NCBI RefSeq assembly: GCF_001294645.1
Contig: NZ_CP011868.1
Location: forward strand, 2,418,001-2,482,000
DNA: 64,000 nt
Reading direction: 5' to 3'
Source: Pseudonocardia sp. HH130629-09
GTDB lineage: Bacteria; Actinomycetota; Actinomycetes; Mycobacteriales; Pseudonocardiaceae
This document shows positions 1 to 8,247 of the stretch, one piece after another; the stretch's first letter is position 1, and the number at the start of each line of letters is the position of its first letter. The translations under genes were made by a program, and so were the position numbers. The notes under the pieces are model-generated. The model was not told the DNA's origin. It saw only the letters and a program-made list of their open reading frames with translations, and searched no databases.

Positions 1-1
1 G

Positions 2-628
2 CTGCATCTGGTCGCCGACTGCGCCGCGCACCCGCTCGACGTGGACATGCTCCTCGACGTGCTCGGGCTGCGACCGCGGGCGGGCACGCCGTACAAGCGG
101 CTCTCCGGTGGGGAGCAGCAACGCCTGGCGCTGGCCTGCGCCGTCGTCGGGCGCCCGGAGCTGGTGTTCCTCGACGAACCGACCGCCGGTCTCGACCCGC
201 AGGCCCGCCACCTGGTGTGGGACCTGGTGCGGGCGCTGCGCCGCGACGGCGTCGGGGTGCTGCTCACCACCCATCTGATGGACGAGGCCGAACAGCTCGC
301 CGACGACGTCGTGATCATCGACCACGGCCGGGTCGTCGCGCACGGCTCGCCGGCGCAGCTGACCGCGGGCGACCAGACCGAGCTGCGCTTCCGGGCCCGG
401 CCGGGGATGGACGTCGACGGTCTCGACGCCCGGCTGCCCGCCGGCTACGCCAGCTGCGAGACCTCCCCCGGCCGCTACCGGGTCCGCGGCCGGATCGACC
501 CGGCCGCGCTCGCCGCCATCACCTCGTGGTGTGCCGACCAGGGCGTACTCGCCGACGACGTCCAGGTCGTGCGCCGCAGCCTGGAGGACGTCTTCCTCGA
601 CCTCACCGGACGGGAGCTGCGCTCGTGA
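2..628 (+). CDS. ABC transporter ATP-binding protein, 5' end outside window
   Basis: The reading frame is open to the left edge, so the start and the Walker A loop lie outside the window. The visible 208 residues hold the ABC signature LSGGEQQ (visible residues 34-40), Walker B LVFLDEP (54-60), the D-loop GLDP and the H-switch LLTTHLMDEAE (H91). This is the ATPase of a DrrA/ABC-2-type exporter that would couple to the permease directly downstream, whose GTG overlaps this stop codon. In mycobacteria an ABC ATPase/permease pair sits beside ctaA in the same way, next to the suf operon. The substrate cannot be told from sequence. Confidence 0.95.
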   Translation: MHLVADCAAHPLDVDMLLDVLGLRPRAGTPYKRLSGGEQQRLALACAVVGRPELVFLDEPTAGLDPQARHLVWDLVRALRRDGVGVLLTTHLMDEAEQLADDVVIIDHGRVVAHGSPAQLTAGDQTELRFRARPGMDVDGLDARLPAGYASCETSPGRYRVRGRIDPAALAAITSWCADQGVLADDVQVVRRSLEDVFLDLTGRELRS

Positions 629-1419
629 GGACCCCGCCGACGGCCCCGCCGTTCCCCGACGGCATGTTCACCCCCGCGCCCGGCCGCGGACGTGCGCTGA
701 CGATGCTGCGGGCCCAGGGCGGCCTGGAGACCCGGCTCGCATTGCGCAACGCCGAACAGGTGCTGCTGACCCTGCTCATCCCGGCGGCCCTGCTGGCCGG
801 GCTCACGCTCGTCCCGGCGGTGCCCGCCCCGGAGCCGCGGGTGGCGTGGCTGTTCGCCGCCATGCTGGCGCTGGCCGTGATGAGCTCGGCGTTCACCAGC
901 CAGGCCATCGCGCTCGGCTTCGACCGCCGCTACGGCGCGCTGCGCAGGCTCGCCGCGACGGCGCTGCCCCGCTGGCTGCTGGTGTGCGGGCGGCTGACCG
1001 CGGTCGCCGCCGTCGTCGTGATCCAGGTGGTGCTGCTCGGCGTGCTCGCCGCACTGCTGGGCTGGTCCCCGGCCGGGGCCCGGCTCGACGGCGCCGCGCT
1101 GGCCGTGCTGCTCGGCGCGGCCGCGTTCGGGGCGCTGGGCATCCTGCTGGGCGGGACGCTGCGGGCGGAGATCGTGCTCGCCGTCGCCAACCTGGTGTGG
1201 TTCGCGCTGCTGCTGGCGGGCGGGATCGTGGTGCCGGTCGCGGACCTGCCGGGACCGCTGGCGGCGATCGCCCCGTGGCTCCCGTCCGGGGCGCTGGCCG
1301 AGGCGCTGCGGTCGGCGCTCGGCGCGGGCGAGTTCCCGTCGGCCGGGCCGCTGCTGGTGCTCACCGGGTGGGCCGTCGTCGCCGGGGTGGCGGCCTCGCG
1401 GCTGGTGCGCTGGACCTGA
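625..1419 (+). CDS. ABC-2 type transporter permease
   Basis: A 264-residue membrane protein. Its GTG start lies inside GTGA, overlapping the stop of the ATPase gene by 4 nt, so the two are probably translationally coupled. About 30 polar N-terminal residues precede six hydrophobic stretches, for example around residues 48-64, 73-93, 115-140, 155-175 and 190-208. The pattern fits the membrane subunit of a two-component DrrA/DrrB-like exporter in the cytoplasmic membrane. The gene ends 15 nt before ctaA, so the three could be co-transcribed. Conserved neighbourhood with ctaA suggests a role near heme or cytochrome oxidase biogenesis, but this is inference only. Confidence 0.88.
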   Translation: MRTPPTAPPFPDGMFTPAPGRGRALTMLRAQGGLETRLALRNAEQVLLTLLIPAALLAGLTLVPAVPAPEPRVAWLFAAMLALAVMSSAFTSQAIALGFDRRYGALRRLAATALPRWLLVCGRLTAVAAVVVIQVVLLGVLAALLGWSPAGARLDGAALAVLLGAAAFGALGILLGGTLRAEIVLAVANLVWFALLLAGGIVVPVADLPGPLAAIAPWLPSGALAEALRSALGAGEFPSAGPLLVLTGWAVVAGVAASRLVRWT

Positions 1420-1429
1420 GCCGCATCTT

Positions 1430-1442
1430 CTACGATGCGTAG
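1430..1442 (+). promoter_or_regulatory. Inverted repeat centred on the ctaA start codon
   Basis: CTACG and CGTAG flank the ATG start of ctaA exactly, giving the perfect palindrome CTACGATGCGTAG, preceded by TT and followed by TG. CTAC-N5-GTAG resembles the CTAC/GTAG half-sites bound by BlaI/CopY-type repressors, though the usual spacing in that family is 4. A related half-site lies upstream of ctaB. Being an operator is inference. Confidence 0.4.
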
Positions 1443-2418
1443 TGTGCTGTCGTCGCGCGTGCCCTCCACCCCGCCGGTGCTGATGCGCCGGCTCACGATC
1501 GCGAACCTCGTCGCCCAGATCGGGATCGGGGTGACCGGATCGGTCGTGCGGGTCACCGGCTCGGGGCTCGGCTGCTCGACCTGGCCGCAGTGCGAGCCGG
1601 GCAGCATGATCCCGGTCGACCACGCCGAGATCGCGCCGCTGCACATGTGGATCGAGTTCTCCAACCGGCTGCTCGGCATCCTGGTCGTGCTGTTCGCCGG
1701 AGCCGCTCTGCTCGGGGCCCTGTTCACCCGGCCCCGCAGGCGCCGCCTCACCGCGCTCGCACTGGCCATGCCGCTCGGCGTCGTCGCGCAGGCTGTCATC
1801 GGCGGCATCACGGTGCTCCTCGGGCTGGCCTGGTGGACGGTGATGCTGCACTTCCTCGCCTCGATGGTGCTGGTCTGGTTCTCGGTGCTGTTCGTCGGCG
1901 CGGCCACCGAGGCCGACGGCCCGGCGACCCGCACCGTGCCCGCCGCCGGGCGCGGCCTGGTGCTGTTCTCCACCGCGGTGCTCGCGGTGCTGCTCGTCGC
2001 CGGGACGCTGGTCACCGCGGCGGGTCCGCACGGCGGCGACCCGGAGACCCCGCGCCTGGACGTGCCGATCCCCGCGCTCGCGCAGCTGCACGTCGACACC
2101 CTGTTCCTCTACCTCGGGACCCTGGTCGGGCTCGGGTTCCTGCTGCGCGCGGTGTCCGCCCCGCAGGCGCTGCTGCGCCGCTTCCGGGTGCTCGTCGTGG
2201 TCGTCCTCGCCCAGGGCGCGCTCGGCGGGATCCAGTACGCCCTCGGGGTCCCGGAGCTGCTGGTGTCACTGCACGTGCTCGGCGCCGGGCTGACCGCCGC
2301 CGCGGCCGCCTGGGTGTGGGCCGGGACCGCGACCCGGCCGGCCGCCGTCGACCCCCGCGCCACCCCGACCGGTGACCCGGCGGACACCGCCCCGGAACCC
2401 GCCGCCGCGTCGGCCTGA
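1435..2418 (+). CDS. ctaA: Heme A synthase (COX15/CtaA family)
   Basis: Converts heme O to heme A in the membrane for aa3-type cytochrome oxidase; partner of CtaB in this window. The 327-residue protein has about eight hydrophobic segments. Near the first helices it carries GSGLGCSTWPQC, giving the paired cysteines 47 and 53 seen in bacterial CtaA, and LHMWIEFSNR with H70 and E74, the heme ligand and catalytic glutamate region. Further histidines occur in later helices (VMLHFLA, SLHVLG). A short Pro/Ala-rich tail follows the last helix. ATG at 1435 is chosen because it gives the normal family length; no clear ribosome-binding site is visible, so translation may be leaderless or coupled to the permease. 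Confidence 0.95.
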   Translation: MRSVLSSRVPSTPPVLMRRLTIANLVAQIGIGVTGSVVRVTGSGLGCSTWPQCEPGSMIPVDHAEIAPLHMWIEFSNRLLGILVVLFAGAALLGALFTRPRRRRLTALALAMPLGVVAQAVIGGITVLLGLAWWTVMLHFLASMVLVWFSVLFVGAATEADGPATRTVPAAGRGLVLFSTAVLAVLLVAGTLVTAAGPHGGDPETPRLDVPIPALAQLHVDTLFLYLGTLVGLGFLLRAVSAPQALLRRFRVLVVVVLAQGALGGIQYALGVPELLVSLHVLGAGLTAAAAAWVWAGTATRPAAVDPRATPTGDPADTAPEPAAASA

Positions 2419-2476
2419 GCCGGCACGGGTCGGCCTGAACGGCCACTGCACGGTCAGGTGAGGTTCGGGCACTGCG

Positions 2477-2556
2477 GGAGCCACGACCTCGATCGCCGAC
2501 CGGGTCGGAGCCGCAGCACGCACACCAGCACCCCTGGTCGAGCAGGTCGTGGCTCC
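2477..2556. repeat. Imperfect inverted repeat downstream of ctaA
   Basis: GGAGCCACGACCT at 2477-2489 is repeated inverted at 2544-2556. The match continues as GTTCGG (2463-2468) against CCGAAC (2555-2560) if 10 nt are skipped on the left. The 54-nt spacer holds a smaller nested palindrome. It lies between ctaA and the decayed TetR gene, so it may be a terminator-like fold or the scar of a small element. Confidence 0.45.
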
Positions 2557-2566
2557 GAACCCGAGA

Positions 2567-3140
2567 TCAGGCCGCGCCGTGGAAGGCGTTGCGGATCAGC
2601 TGATCGACGAACTCGTCGTCGAGCGGGTCACCGAGGACGGGCAACCGGTGGTAACGGGCCCCATAGTTGGTCCACCAGGACGCCGAGCGGGAGGTCCTCA
2701 CGGATCTGCCCGCGTTCCTGGGCTCGCCGGAAGAGGACGAACGCCTCGTCCCGGCGAGGTCGGGCATGCTGGGCGATGAACGCCTCGCGCAGGGCGGAGT
2801 CCGTCTGGGCGGCTCCGATGAGCTGGCGCGCCGCGCGTCCGGCTGGCTGGGTGGTCATCAGTCGGACGAATGCACGCAGCTGGGTGCGAACGTCAGCCTG
2901 GACGTCACCGGTGTCGGGAAAGTCGAGTGCTTCCGCGACGGCAGCGAAGTAGGCCTCCGCCGCCAGCGCGCCCGGGGTGGGCCACCACGTGTGCAGCGTG
3001 GTGCGGCTCGCCCCGGCCGTCGTGGCAACGCGCTCGAAGGTGACCGCGGGCAGACCGTCGACGAACAGCAGGTCACGGGTGGCGGCCAGCACCTCGGCCC
3101 GCACTTCGGCGGCCGGACGGCGGACTCGACGGGGACGAGC
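2567..3140 (-). pseudogene. TetR-family regulator, frameshifted and 5'-truncated
   Basis: Reading on the minus strand, [19 protein letters not shown] (from about 3140) is a typical TetR N-terminus, followed by the helix-turn-helix VTFERVATTAGASRTTLHTW. The frame goes out at about 2663-2666: it would end as LVDQLWGPLPPVARPR, while the next frame supplies the expected TetR C-terminus YGARYHRLPVLGDPL and stops at 2567. A 2-nt deletion or 1-nt insertion would explain this. No start codon with a ribosome-binding site lies upstream of the R/P-rich N-terminus; instead the sequence abuts the tail of a dehydrogenase gene on the other strand, so the original start seems to have been deleted. A GTG at 3104 gives a shorter frame. 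Probably the former divergent regulator of the adjacent operon. Confidence 0.75.
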
Positions 3141-3189
3141 GCGGTGGATCGACGCCCAGGTGCTGTTCGTCGACGGAGGCGCCGCATGA
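3139..3189 (+). pseudogene. C-terminal remnant of a short-chain dehydrogenase
   Basis: The last 16 codons read ARWIDAQVLFVDGGAA followed by TGA. This is the hallmark end of SDR-family oxidoreductases (G/AQVLxVDGG). Nothing upstream in this frame looks like an SDR; it is the antisense of the TetR gene instead. The TGA overlaps the ATG of the following hydrolase (ATGA), as expected of two genes from one operon. It therefore marks a deletion endpoint. Confidence 0.7.
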
Positions 3190-3834
3190 GCCGGGCCCAG
3201 GCGGCGGCGATCGAGCAGCTGCTGCGTTCCGGACCGCTGGACCTCGGCGGTGACCTACGCGAGCAGCGTCCGTCGGCCTTCGACGACGCCTCCGAGGCCT
3301 ACCGAGGACTGCTCGCCACGGGGATCGATCCGATGGATGTCGTCGTCGCCGGCGAATCGGCGGGCGGCGGGCTGGCGCTCGCCCTCCTGATGGGGCTGAG
3401 CGGACGGGGACTGCCGCGGCCCGCCGCCGCCGTGCTGTTCCCGCCGTGGGCCGACCTCACCGTCTCCGGCCGGTCGGCGACCACGCACGCGACGGTGGAC
3501 CCCGCCCTCACGCCGTCGGGCCTGCGTACCCGCGCAGCGGACTACGCGGGCGGCACCGATCCCGCGCACGCGGTGTTGAGCCCGCTCTTCGGTCGCTTCA
3601 CCGGGCTGCCGCCGCTGCTCGTGCGCCGGCACGCACGAGCTCGTCCTGGACGATGCCGTACGTGTCGCGGCCGCCGCCGCGGCCGCGCACGTCGAGGTCA
3701 CCCTGGAGATCACCCCGCGAGTTCCTCACGGCTTCGCCTCCGAGCTCGACGAAGGCGATCGGGCTCTGCGTTCGGCTGCCGCGTTCATGGCCCGGCACAC
3801 CCGGACCACGACGGCGACGGAGTACATGAAGTAG
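3186..3834 (+). pseudogene. HSL-type alpha/beta hydrolase with internal deletion and frameshift
   Basis: The N-terminus AIEQLLRSGPLDLGGDLREQ matches the start of hormone-sensitive-lipase-type esterases, but at about residue 32 it jumps to PSAFDDASEAYRGLL, which in the family lies 75-90 residues further on. The oxyanion HGGG segment is therefore missing. The nucleophile motif VVAGESAGGG is present. At about 3622-3626 the frame shifts: the expected continuation THELVLDDAVRVAAAA then PHGFASELDEG (catalytic His) is read in the next frame and ends with TAG at 3832-3834. With both lesions the gene cannot make an active enzyme. Its start overlaps the SDR stop, so the two were an operon controlled by the neighbouring TetR gene. 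Confidence 0.75.
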
Positions 3835-4132
3835 ACGGGGTGGCGGAACCGACGATGTCGATCGTCCACATCGCCGGCACCGGCACGACCCCCTCCCTGG
3901 CCGCCGGCGGTCGGCATCGACGGCGTGCACCGCTCGGCATTCGGGGACCGGATCCGCAGCGGGGGCACCATCGGCGCACTGGCGGACCTGCACTCCGCCG
4001 CCCGCTGGGCCCAGCGGGCGGCGGCTGCGGCGACCGCCGTCGTCGCGGTCGTGCTCGTCTCCCGGATGCTGCGCCGCGACGCGTGCGGGCATGATCGGGC
4101 CCGGCAGCAGCGGCGAGCGACGAGGAGGACAC
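3835..4132 (+). other. Gene-poor decayed stretch before qor
   Basis: No convincing gene. One frame, roughly 3914-4090, reads a plausible end of a membrane protein: SGGTIGALADLHSAARWAQ followed by a hydrophobic run AAAAATAVVAVVLVSRML and RRD, but it has neither a start nor a stop of its own. I cannot assign a family. It looks like further debris from the same deleted accessory operon. The ribosome-binding site of qor (GAGGAG, about 4122-4128) closes the stretch. Confidence 0.4.
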
Positions 4133-5104
4133 ATGCGTGCGGTACAGGTGCGGGAGCCCGGCGGGTCCGAGGTGCTGGAGGTCGTCGACACCGACGCCCC
4201 GGTCCCGGGTCCGGGCGAGGTGCTGGTGGAGGTCGCCGCGGCCGGCGTGAACTTCATCGACACCTACCAGCGCGAGGGCATCTACCCGATGCCGACGCCC
4301 TACGTCGCGGGGCTGGAGGGCGCGGGCCGGGTCACCGCGCTGGGCCCGGACGTCGACGGCGTCGCGGTCGGGGACCGGATCGCCTGGGCCAACACCCTGG
4401 GCAGCTACGCCGAGCAGGTCGCCGTGCCGTGGGCGAAGGCCGTCCCGGTGCCCGACGGCGTCGCCGACGACGTCGCGGTCGGCGCGGCGCTGCAGGGCAT
4501 GACCGCGCACTTCCTGGTCACCGACTGCTTCACGCTGCGCGGCGGGGAGACGATCCTGCTGCACGCCGCGGCCGGGGGCGTCGGGCTGCTGCTCACCCAG
4601 CTGGCCGTCGCGAAGGGCGCCCGGGTGATCGCCACGACGTCGACGCCGGAGAAGGCCGAGCTGGCCCGCGGGGCCGGCGCCGACGAGGTGATCGACTACA
4701 CCGCCGTCGACGACCTGGCCGCCGCCGTCCGCGACCTCACCGGCGGCGAGGGCGTGCACGCGGCGTTCGACTCGGTCGGGCGCAGCACGTTCGACGCGAG
4801 CCTGGCCTCGGTGCGCCGTCGCGGCACGCTGGTGATCTACGGCGCCGCGTCCGGCCCGGTCGAGCCGTTCGACCCGCAGCGGCTCAACGCGGCGGGGTCG
4901 CTGTACCTGACCCGCCCGAAGCTGTTCGACTACATCGCCACCACCGACGAGCTGCGCGCCCGCGCGGCGGCCGTCTACGGCGAGGTCGCCGCGGGCCGCC
5001 TCGACGTGCGGATCGGGCACCGCTACGGCCTGGCGGACGCCCGCACCGCCCACGACGACCTGCAGGGCCGCCGCACCACAGGCAAGGTGCTGCTCGTCCC
5101 CTGA
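4133..5104 (+). CDS. qor: NADPH:quinone oxidoreductase, zinc-free MDR family
   Basis: A 323-residue medium-chain reductase expected to reduce quinones with NADPH in the cytoplasm. The GroES-like N-terminal half has AAAGVNFIDTYQREG and VAGLEGAGRV, the quinone oxidoreductase pattern, without zinc-ligand cysteines. The Rossmann motif is LHAAAGGVGLLLTQLA. The chosen ATG has GAGGAG 5-10 nt upstream; an in-frame ATG 42 nt earlier has none. M. tuberculosis also has a qor between ctaA and ctaB, supporting orthology. The actual substrate remains to be shown. Confidence 0.9.
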   Translation: MRAVQVREPGGSEVLEVVDTDAPVPGPGEVLVEVAAAGVNFIDTYQREGIYPMPTPYVAGLEGAGRVTALGPDVDGVAVGDRIAWANTLGSYAEQVAVPWAKAVPVPDGVADDVAVGAALQGMTAHFLVTDCFTLRGGETILLHAAAGGVGLLLTQLAVAKGARVIATTSTPEKAELARGAGADEVIDYTAVDDLAAAVRDLTGGEGVHAAFDSVGRSTFDASLASVRRRGTLVIYGAASGPVEPFDPQRLNAAGSLYLTRPKLFDYIATTDELRARAAAVYGEVAAGRLDVRIGHRYGLADARTAHDDLQGRRTTGKVLLVP

Positions 5105-5143
5105 CGTGGTGCCACGGGGGTCGGTCCGCCGCGCGGCGTGCGG

Positions 5144-5149
5144 TAGAAC
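5144..5149 (+). promoter_or_regulatory. -10 element for leaderless start of the S9 peptidase gene
   Basis: TAGAAC lies 7 nt before the GTG start. A -10 hexamer at that distance leaves almost no 5' leader, the usual layout of leaderless actinobacterial transcripts. No ribosome-binding site is seen. Confidence 0.5.
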
Positions 5150-5156
5150 CGACGGC

Positions 5157-7181
5157 GTGACCGACACCCCGTTCCACGACCTCGACGCTTACGTCGCGCT
5201 CCCCCGCCTCGGCGGGCTCACCCTGTCCCCCGACGGGGAGCGCCTGGTCACCAGCGTCGCCGAGCTCGACGCCGACGGCACCCGCTACCGGGCCGCCCTG
5301 TGGGAGATCGACCCCGCGGGGGACGCCCCGGCGCGGCGGCTGACCCGGGGCGCGGCCGGCGAGTCCGGGCCGGTCTTCACCCCCGACGGCGACCTGCTGT
5401 TCCGGTCCGCCCGCCCCGACCCCGACGCCACCGGGGAGGCCGAGCCGCCGACCTCGCTGTGGCGCCTCCCGGAGGCCGGGGGCGAGGCCGAGCCCGCCGG
5501 GACGCGGCCCGGCGGGATCTCCGCGGTCGCCGTCGCCGCCGACGCGGGGACGGTCGTCGTGTCCTCCCCCACGCTGCCCGGTGCCACCACGACCGACGAG
5601 GACGAGCAGCGCCGCACCGCGCGCACCGAGGGCAAGGTCACCGCGATCCTGCACACCGGCTACCCGGTGCGGCACTGGGACCACGACCTCGGCCCGGCCG
5701 AGGAGCGGCTGCTCCTGTCCACGCCCGGTGACACCGACCCCTGGCAGGACCTCACCCCGGCGCCGGGCCGCGCGCTGGACGAGACCGCGTTCGACGTCTC
5801 CCCCGACGGCGGCTCGGTGGTGACCGGCTGGAACCGCGCGCACGGCCACGGCACCTGGCGGCCGGGCCTGGTCGTGGTCGACACCGCGTCCGGGGAGCAC
5901 CGCGACCTCACCGACGACGACGGCCACGAGTACTCCGCGCCCCGGGTCAGCCCGGACGGGCGGACCGTCGTCGCGCTGCGCGAACACGTCTCCACCCCGG
6001 AGGTCGCGCCGCGGACCGAGCTGGTCCTGGTCCCGCTCGCCGGTGGCGCACCGCGCCCGGTGGCACCGGGCTGGGACCGGTGGCCCACCGCGGCGCGCTG
6101 GACCCGCGACGGGTCCGCGCTGGTGGTCACCGCCGACGAGAACGGCCGCGGCCCGCTGTTCCGGATCGACCTGGGCACGACCGGGGAGGACGACACCGTC
6201 ACCCGGCTGACCGGCGACCACGGCACCTACTCCGACCCGTGCCCGTCGCCGGACGGGCGGTGGGTCTACGCACTGCGCCACGCCTACGACGCGCCCCCCG
6301 TCCCGGTCCGGATCCCCGCCGACGGCCACGACGCCGACCCGGAGCACCTGCCCGCACCCGCCGCGGCGCCCGCACTGCCCGGTTCGCTCACCGAGCTGGA
6401 GACCACCGCCGCCGACGGCACCCGGGTCCGCGCCTGGCTGGTCCTGCCCGAGGGCGCCGACGCCGAGCACCCGGCCCCGCTGCTGCTGTGGATCCACGGC
6501 GGCCCGCTGGCCAGCTGGAACGCCTGGTCGTGGCGGTGGAACCCGTGGCTGATGGCCGCACGCGGCTGGGCCGTGCTGCTGCCCGACCCGGCTCTGTCGA
6601 CCGGCTACGGCCAGGACTTCGTCCAGCGCGGCTGGGGCGCCTGGGGCGGCGCGCCGTTCACCGACCTGATGGCCGCCACCGACGCCGCGACCGCCCGGCC
6701 CGACGTCGACGACACCCGCACCGCGGCGATGGGCGGCTCCTTCGGCGGCTACATGGCCAACTGGGTCGCCGGGCACACCGACCGGTTCGCCGCGATCGTC
6801 ACCCACGCCAGCCTGTGGGCGCTCGACCAGTTCGGACCGACGACCGACCACGCCGAGTACTGGCTGACCGAGATGACCCCGGCGATGGCGCAGGCCAACA
6901 GCCCCCACCGGCACGCCGACGCGATCGTCACCCCGATGCTGGTGATCCACGGCGACCGCGACTACCGGGTGCCGATCGGCGAGGGGCTGCGGCTGTGGTG
7001 GGACCTGGTGTCCCGGCAGGCCGACCCGGAGGCCAACCCGCACCGGTTCCTGTACTTCCCCGACGAGAACCACTGGGTCCTCGCCCCGAACCACGCGAAG
7101 GTCTGGTACCGCACGGTGTGGGCGTTCCTGGACCACCACGTGCTGGGCACGGAGTGGGAGACCCCGGACCTGTTGCGCTGA
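5157..7181 (+). CDS. S9-family serine peptidase (prolyl oligopeptidase/acylaminoacyl peptidase type)
   Basis: A 674-residue cytoplasmic peptidase with no signal peptide. The first ~420 residues contain WD/TolB-like beta-propeller repeats (SPDGERLVTS, SPDGRTVVAL, SPDGRWVYAL). The C-terminal alpha/beta-hydrolase domain has the nucleophile motif GGSFGGYM (about residue 527), the acid in HGDRDYRVP and the histidine in PDENHW, so the triad is complete. It likely trims short or acylated peptides. GTG at 5157 is preferred over an upstream GTG because it follows a -10 hexamer and starts the protein as TDTPFHDLDAYVALP. Confidence 0.9.
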   Translation: MTDTPFHDLDAYVALPRLGGLTLSPDGERLVTSVAELDADGTRYRAALWEIDPAGDAPARRLTRGAAGESGPVFTPDGDLLFRSARPDPDATGEAEPPTSLWRLPEAGGEAEPAGTRPGGISAVAVAADAGTVVVSSPTLPGATTTDEDEQRRTARTEGKVTAILHTGYPVRHWDHDLGPAEERLLLSTPGDTDPWQDLTPAPGRALDETAFDVSPDGGSVVTGWNRAHGHGTWRPGLVVVDTASGEHRDLTDDDGHEYSAPRVSPDGRTVVALREHVSTPEVAPRTELVLVPLAGGAPRPVAPGWDRWPTAARWTRDGSALVVTADENGRGPLFRIDLGTTGEDDTVTRLTGDHGTYSDPCPSPDGRWVYALRHAYDAPPVPVRIPADGHDADPEHLPAPAAAPALPGSLTELETTAADGTRVRAWLVLPEGADAEHPAPLLLWIHGGPLASWNAWSWRWNPWLMAARGWAVLLPDPALSTGYGQDFVQRGWGAWGGAPFTDLMAATDAATARPDVDDTRTAAMGGSFGGYMANWVAGHTDRFAAIVTHASLWALDQFGPTTDHAEYWLTEMTPAMAQANSPHRHADAIVTPMLVIHGDRDYRVPIGEGLRLWWDLVSRQADPEANPHRFLYFPDENHWVLAPNHAKVWYRTVWAFLDHHVLGTEWETPDLLR

Positions 7182-7198
7182 CCGGCCACCGCCCCGGC

Positions 7199-7236
7199 GG
7201 GCTGCCGGTCCGGGCTCAGAACAGGACCGGCAGCCC
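7199..7236. terminator. Bidirectional hairpin between the S9 peptidase gene and ctaB
   Basis: A perfect 13-bp stem (7199-7211 with 7224-7236) and a 12-nt loop. It follows the peptidase stop by 17 nt and overlaps the last codons of ctaB. No T-tract, as is usual for actinobacterial terminators. Confidence 0.6.
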
Positions 7237-8247
7237 CAGCGCGGCGTCGACGGCGATCGCCGCGAACAGCACGCACAGGTAGATGTTCGACAGGTGGAAC
7301 AGCGGCATCGGGGAGATCTCGCGGCCCTCCTTCACCTGGTGGTGCAGCCGGTGCGCACGGAACACGAAGTAGGCCCCGCCGAGCAGCGCCACCGCGAGGT
7401 ACACCCACGACGTCACCGGCAGCAGGAGCAGGCTCCAGGCCACCATCACCCAGCTGTAGACCACGATCCGCACCGACACCGCGGGCGCGGGCGCGACGAC
7501 CGGGAGCATCGGCACCCCGGCGGCGGCGTAGTCCTCGCGGTAGCGCATCGCCAGTGCCCAGAAGTGCGGCGGCGTCCAGAAGAAGATCACACCGAACATG
7601 ACCAGCGCGGGCCACTCGACGGTGCCGGTCACCGCGGCCCAGCCGATCACGACCGGCATGCAGCCCGCGGCACCGCCCCACACGATGTTCTGCGAGGTCC
7701 GCCGCTTGAGCAGCATCGTGTAGACGAGCACGTAGAACGCGATCGCGGCCAGCGACAGCACGGCGGCGAGCCAGTTCGTGCTCAGGCCGAGCCACACCGA
7801 GCTCAGAGCGGCCAGCACCAGGCCGAACACCAGCGCGTTGCGGGTGGGGACCTGTCCCCGCGCCAGCGGACGGCGGGCGGTGCGCGCCATCTTCTGGTCG
7901 ATGTCGGCGTCGACGACGCAGTTCAGCGCGTGCGCCGCAGCGGCGGCCATCGCGCCGCCGACCAGGGTGGCCGCGATCAGCAGCAGCGACGGCACGCCGC
8001 GCTGGGCCAGGAACATGGCGGGCACGGTGACGACGAGCAGCTGCTCGATGATCCGCGTCTTGGTGAGGCCCAGATAGGCCGTCACCGTGGCGCGGACGCG
8101 GGCGAGGCGCCCGGTCGGTGCCGCCGGGACCACCACGGTCGTGGCGGGGGGCGTCACCGCCGGCGCGGCGTCCGGTCCGGCCGGGACGTGCTCGGCCGGC
8201 GCTCCGGCCTCGTCGGCCCGGCTCCGCCCTGACGCGGGTGCGCTCAC
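7216..8247 (-). CDS. ctaB: Protoheme IX farnesyltransferase (heme O synthase)
   Basis: A 343-residue UbiA-family membrane prenyltransferase that attaches a farnesyl group to protoheme, giving heme O, the substrate of CtaA. After a ~50-residue Pro/Ala-rich leader come about nine hydrophobic segments. The prenyl-diphosphate-binding motif is [20 protein letters not shown], and [12 protein letters not shown] is the conserved second loop. GTG at 8247 is chosen because AGCGAGG precedes it; an upstream start would add 19 residues without family support. It lies divergent from tkt, the classical actinobacterial arrangement. Confidence 0.95.
   Translation of the reverse strand: MSAPASGRSRADEAGAPAEHVPAGPDAAPAVTPPATTVVVPAAPTGRLARVRATVTAYLGLTKTRIIEQLLVVTVPAMFLAQRGVPSLLLIAATLVGGAMAAAAAHALNCVVDADIDQKMARTARRPLARGQVPTRNALVFGLVLAALSSVWLGLSTNWLAAVLSLAAIAFYVLVYTMLLKRRTSQNIVWGGAAGCMPVVIGWAAVTGTVEWPALVMFGVIFFWTPPHFWALAMRYREDYAAAGVPMLPVVAPAPAVSVRIVVYSWVMVAWSLLLLPVTSWVYLAVALLGGAYFVFRAHRLHHQVKEGREISPMPLFHLSNIYLCVLFAAIAVDAALGLPVLF

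Noticed and set aside
2667..4094. A 475-codon frame covering the TetR and hydrolase region
   Set aside because: It merges antisense of tetR, the real hydrolase start and out-of-frame sequence after the shift. Only the part from 3186 to about 3622 is homologous to a protein family.
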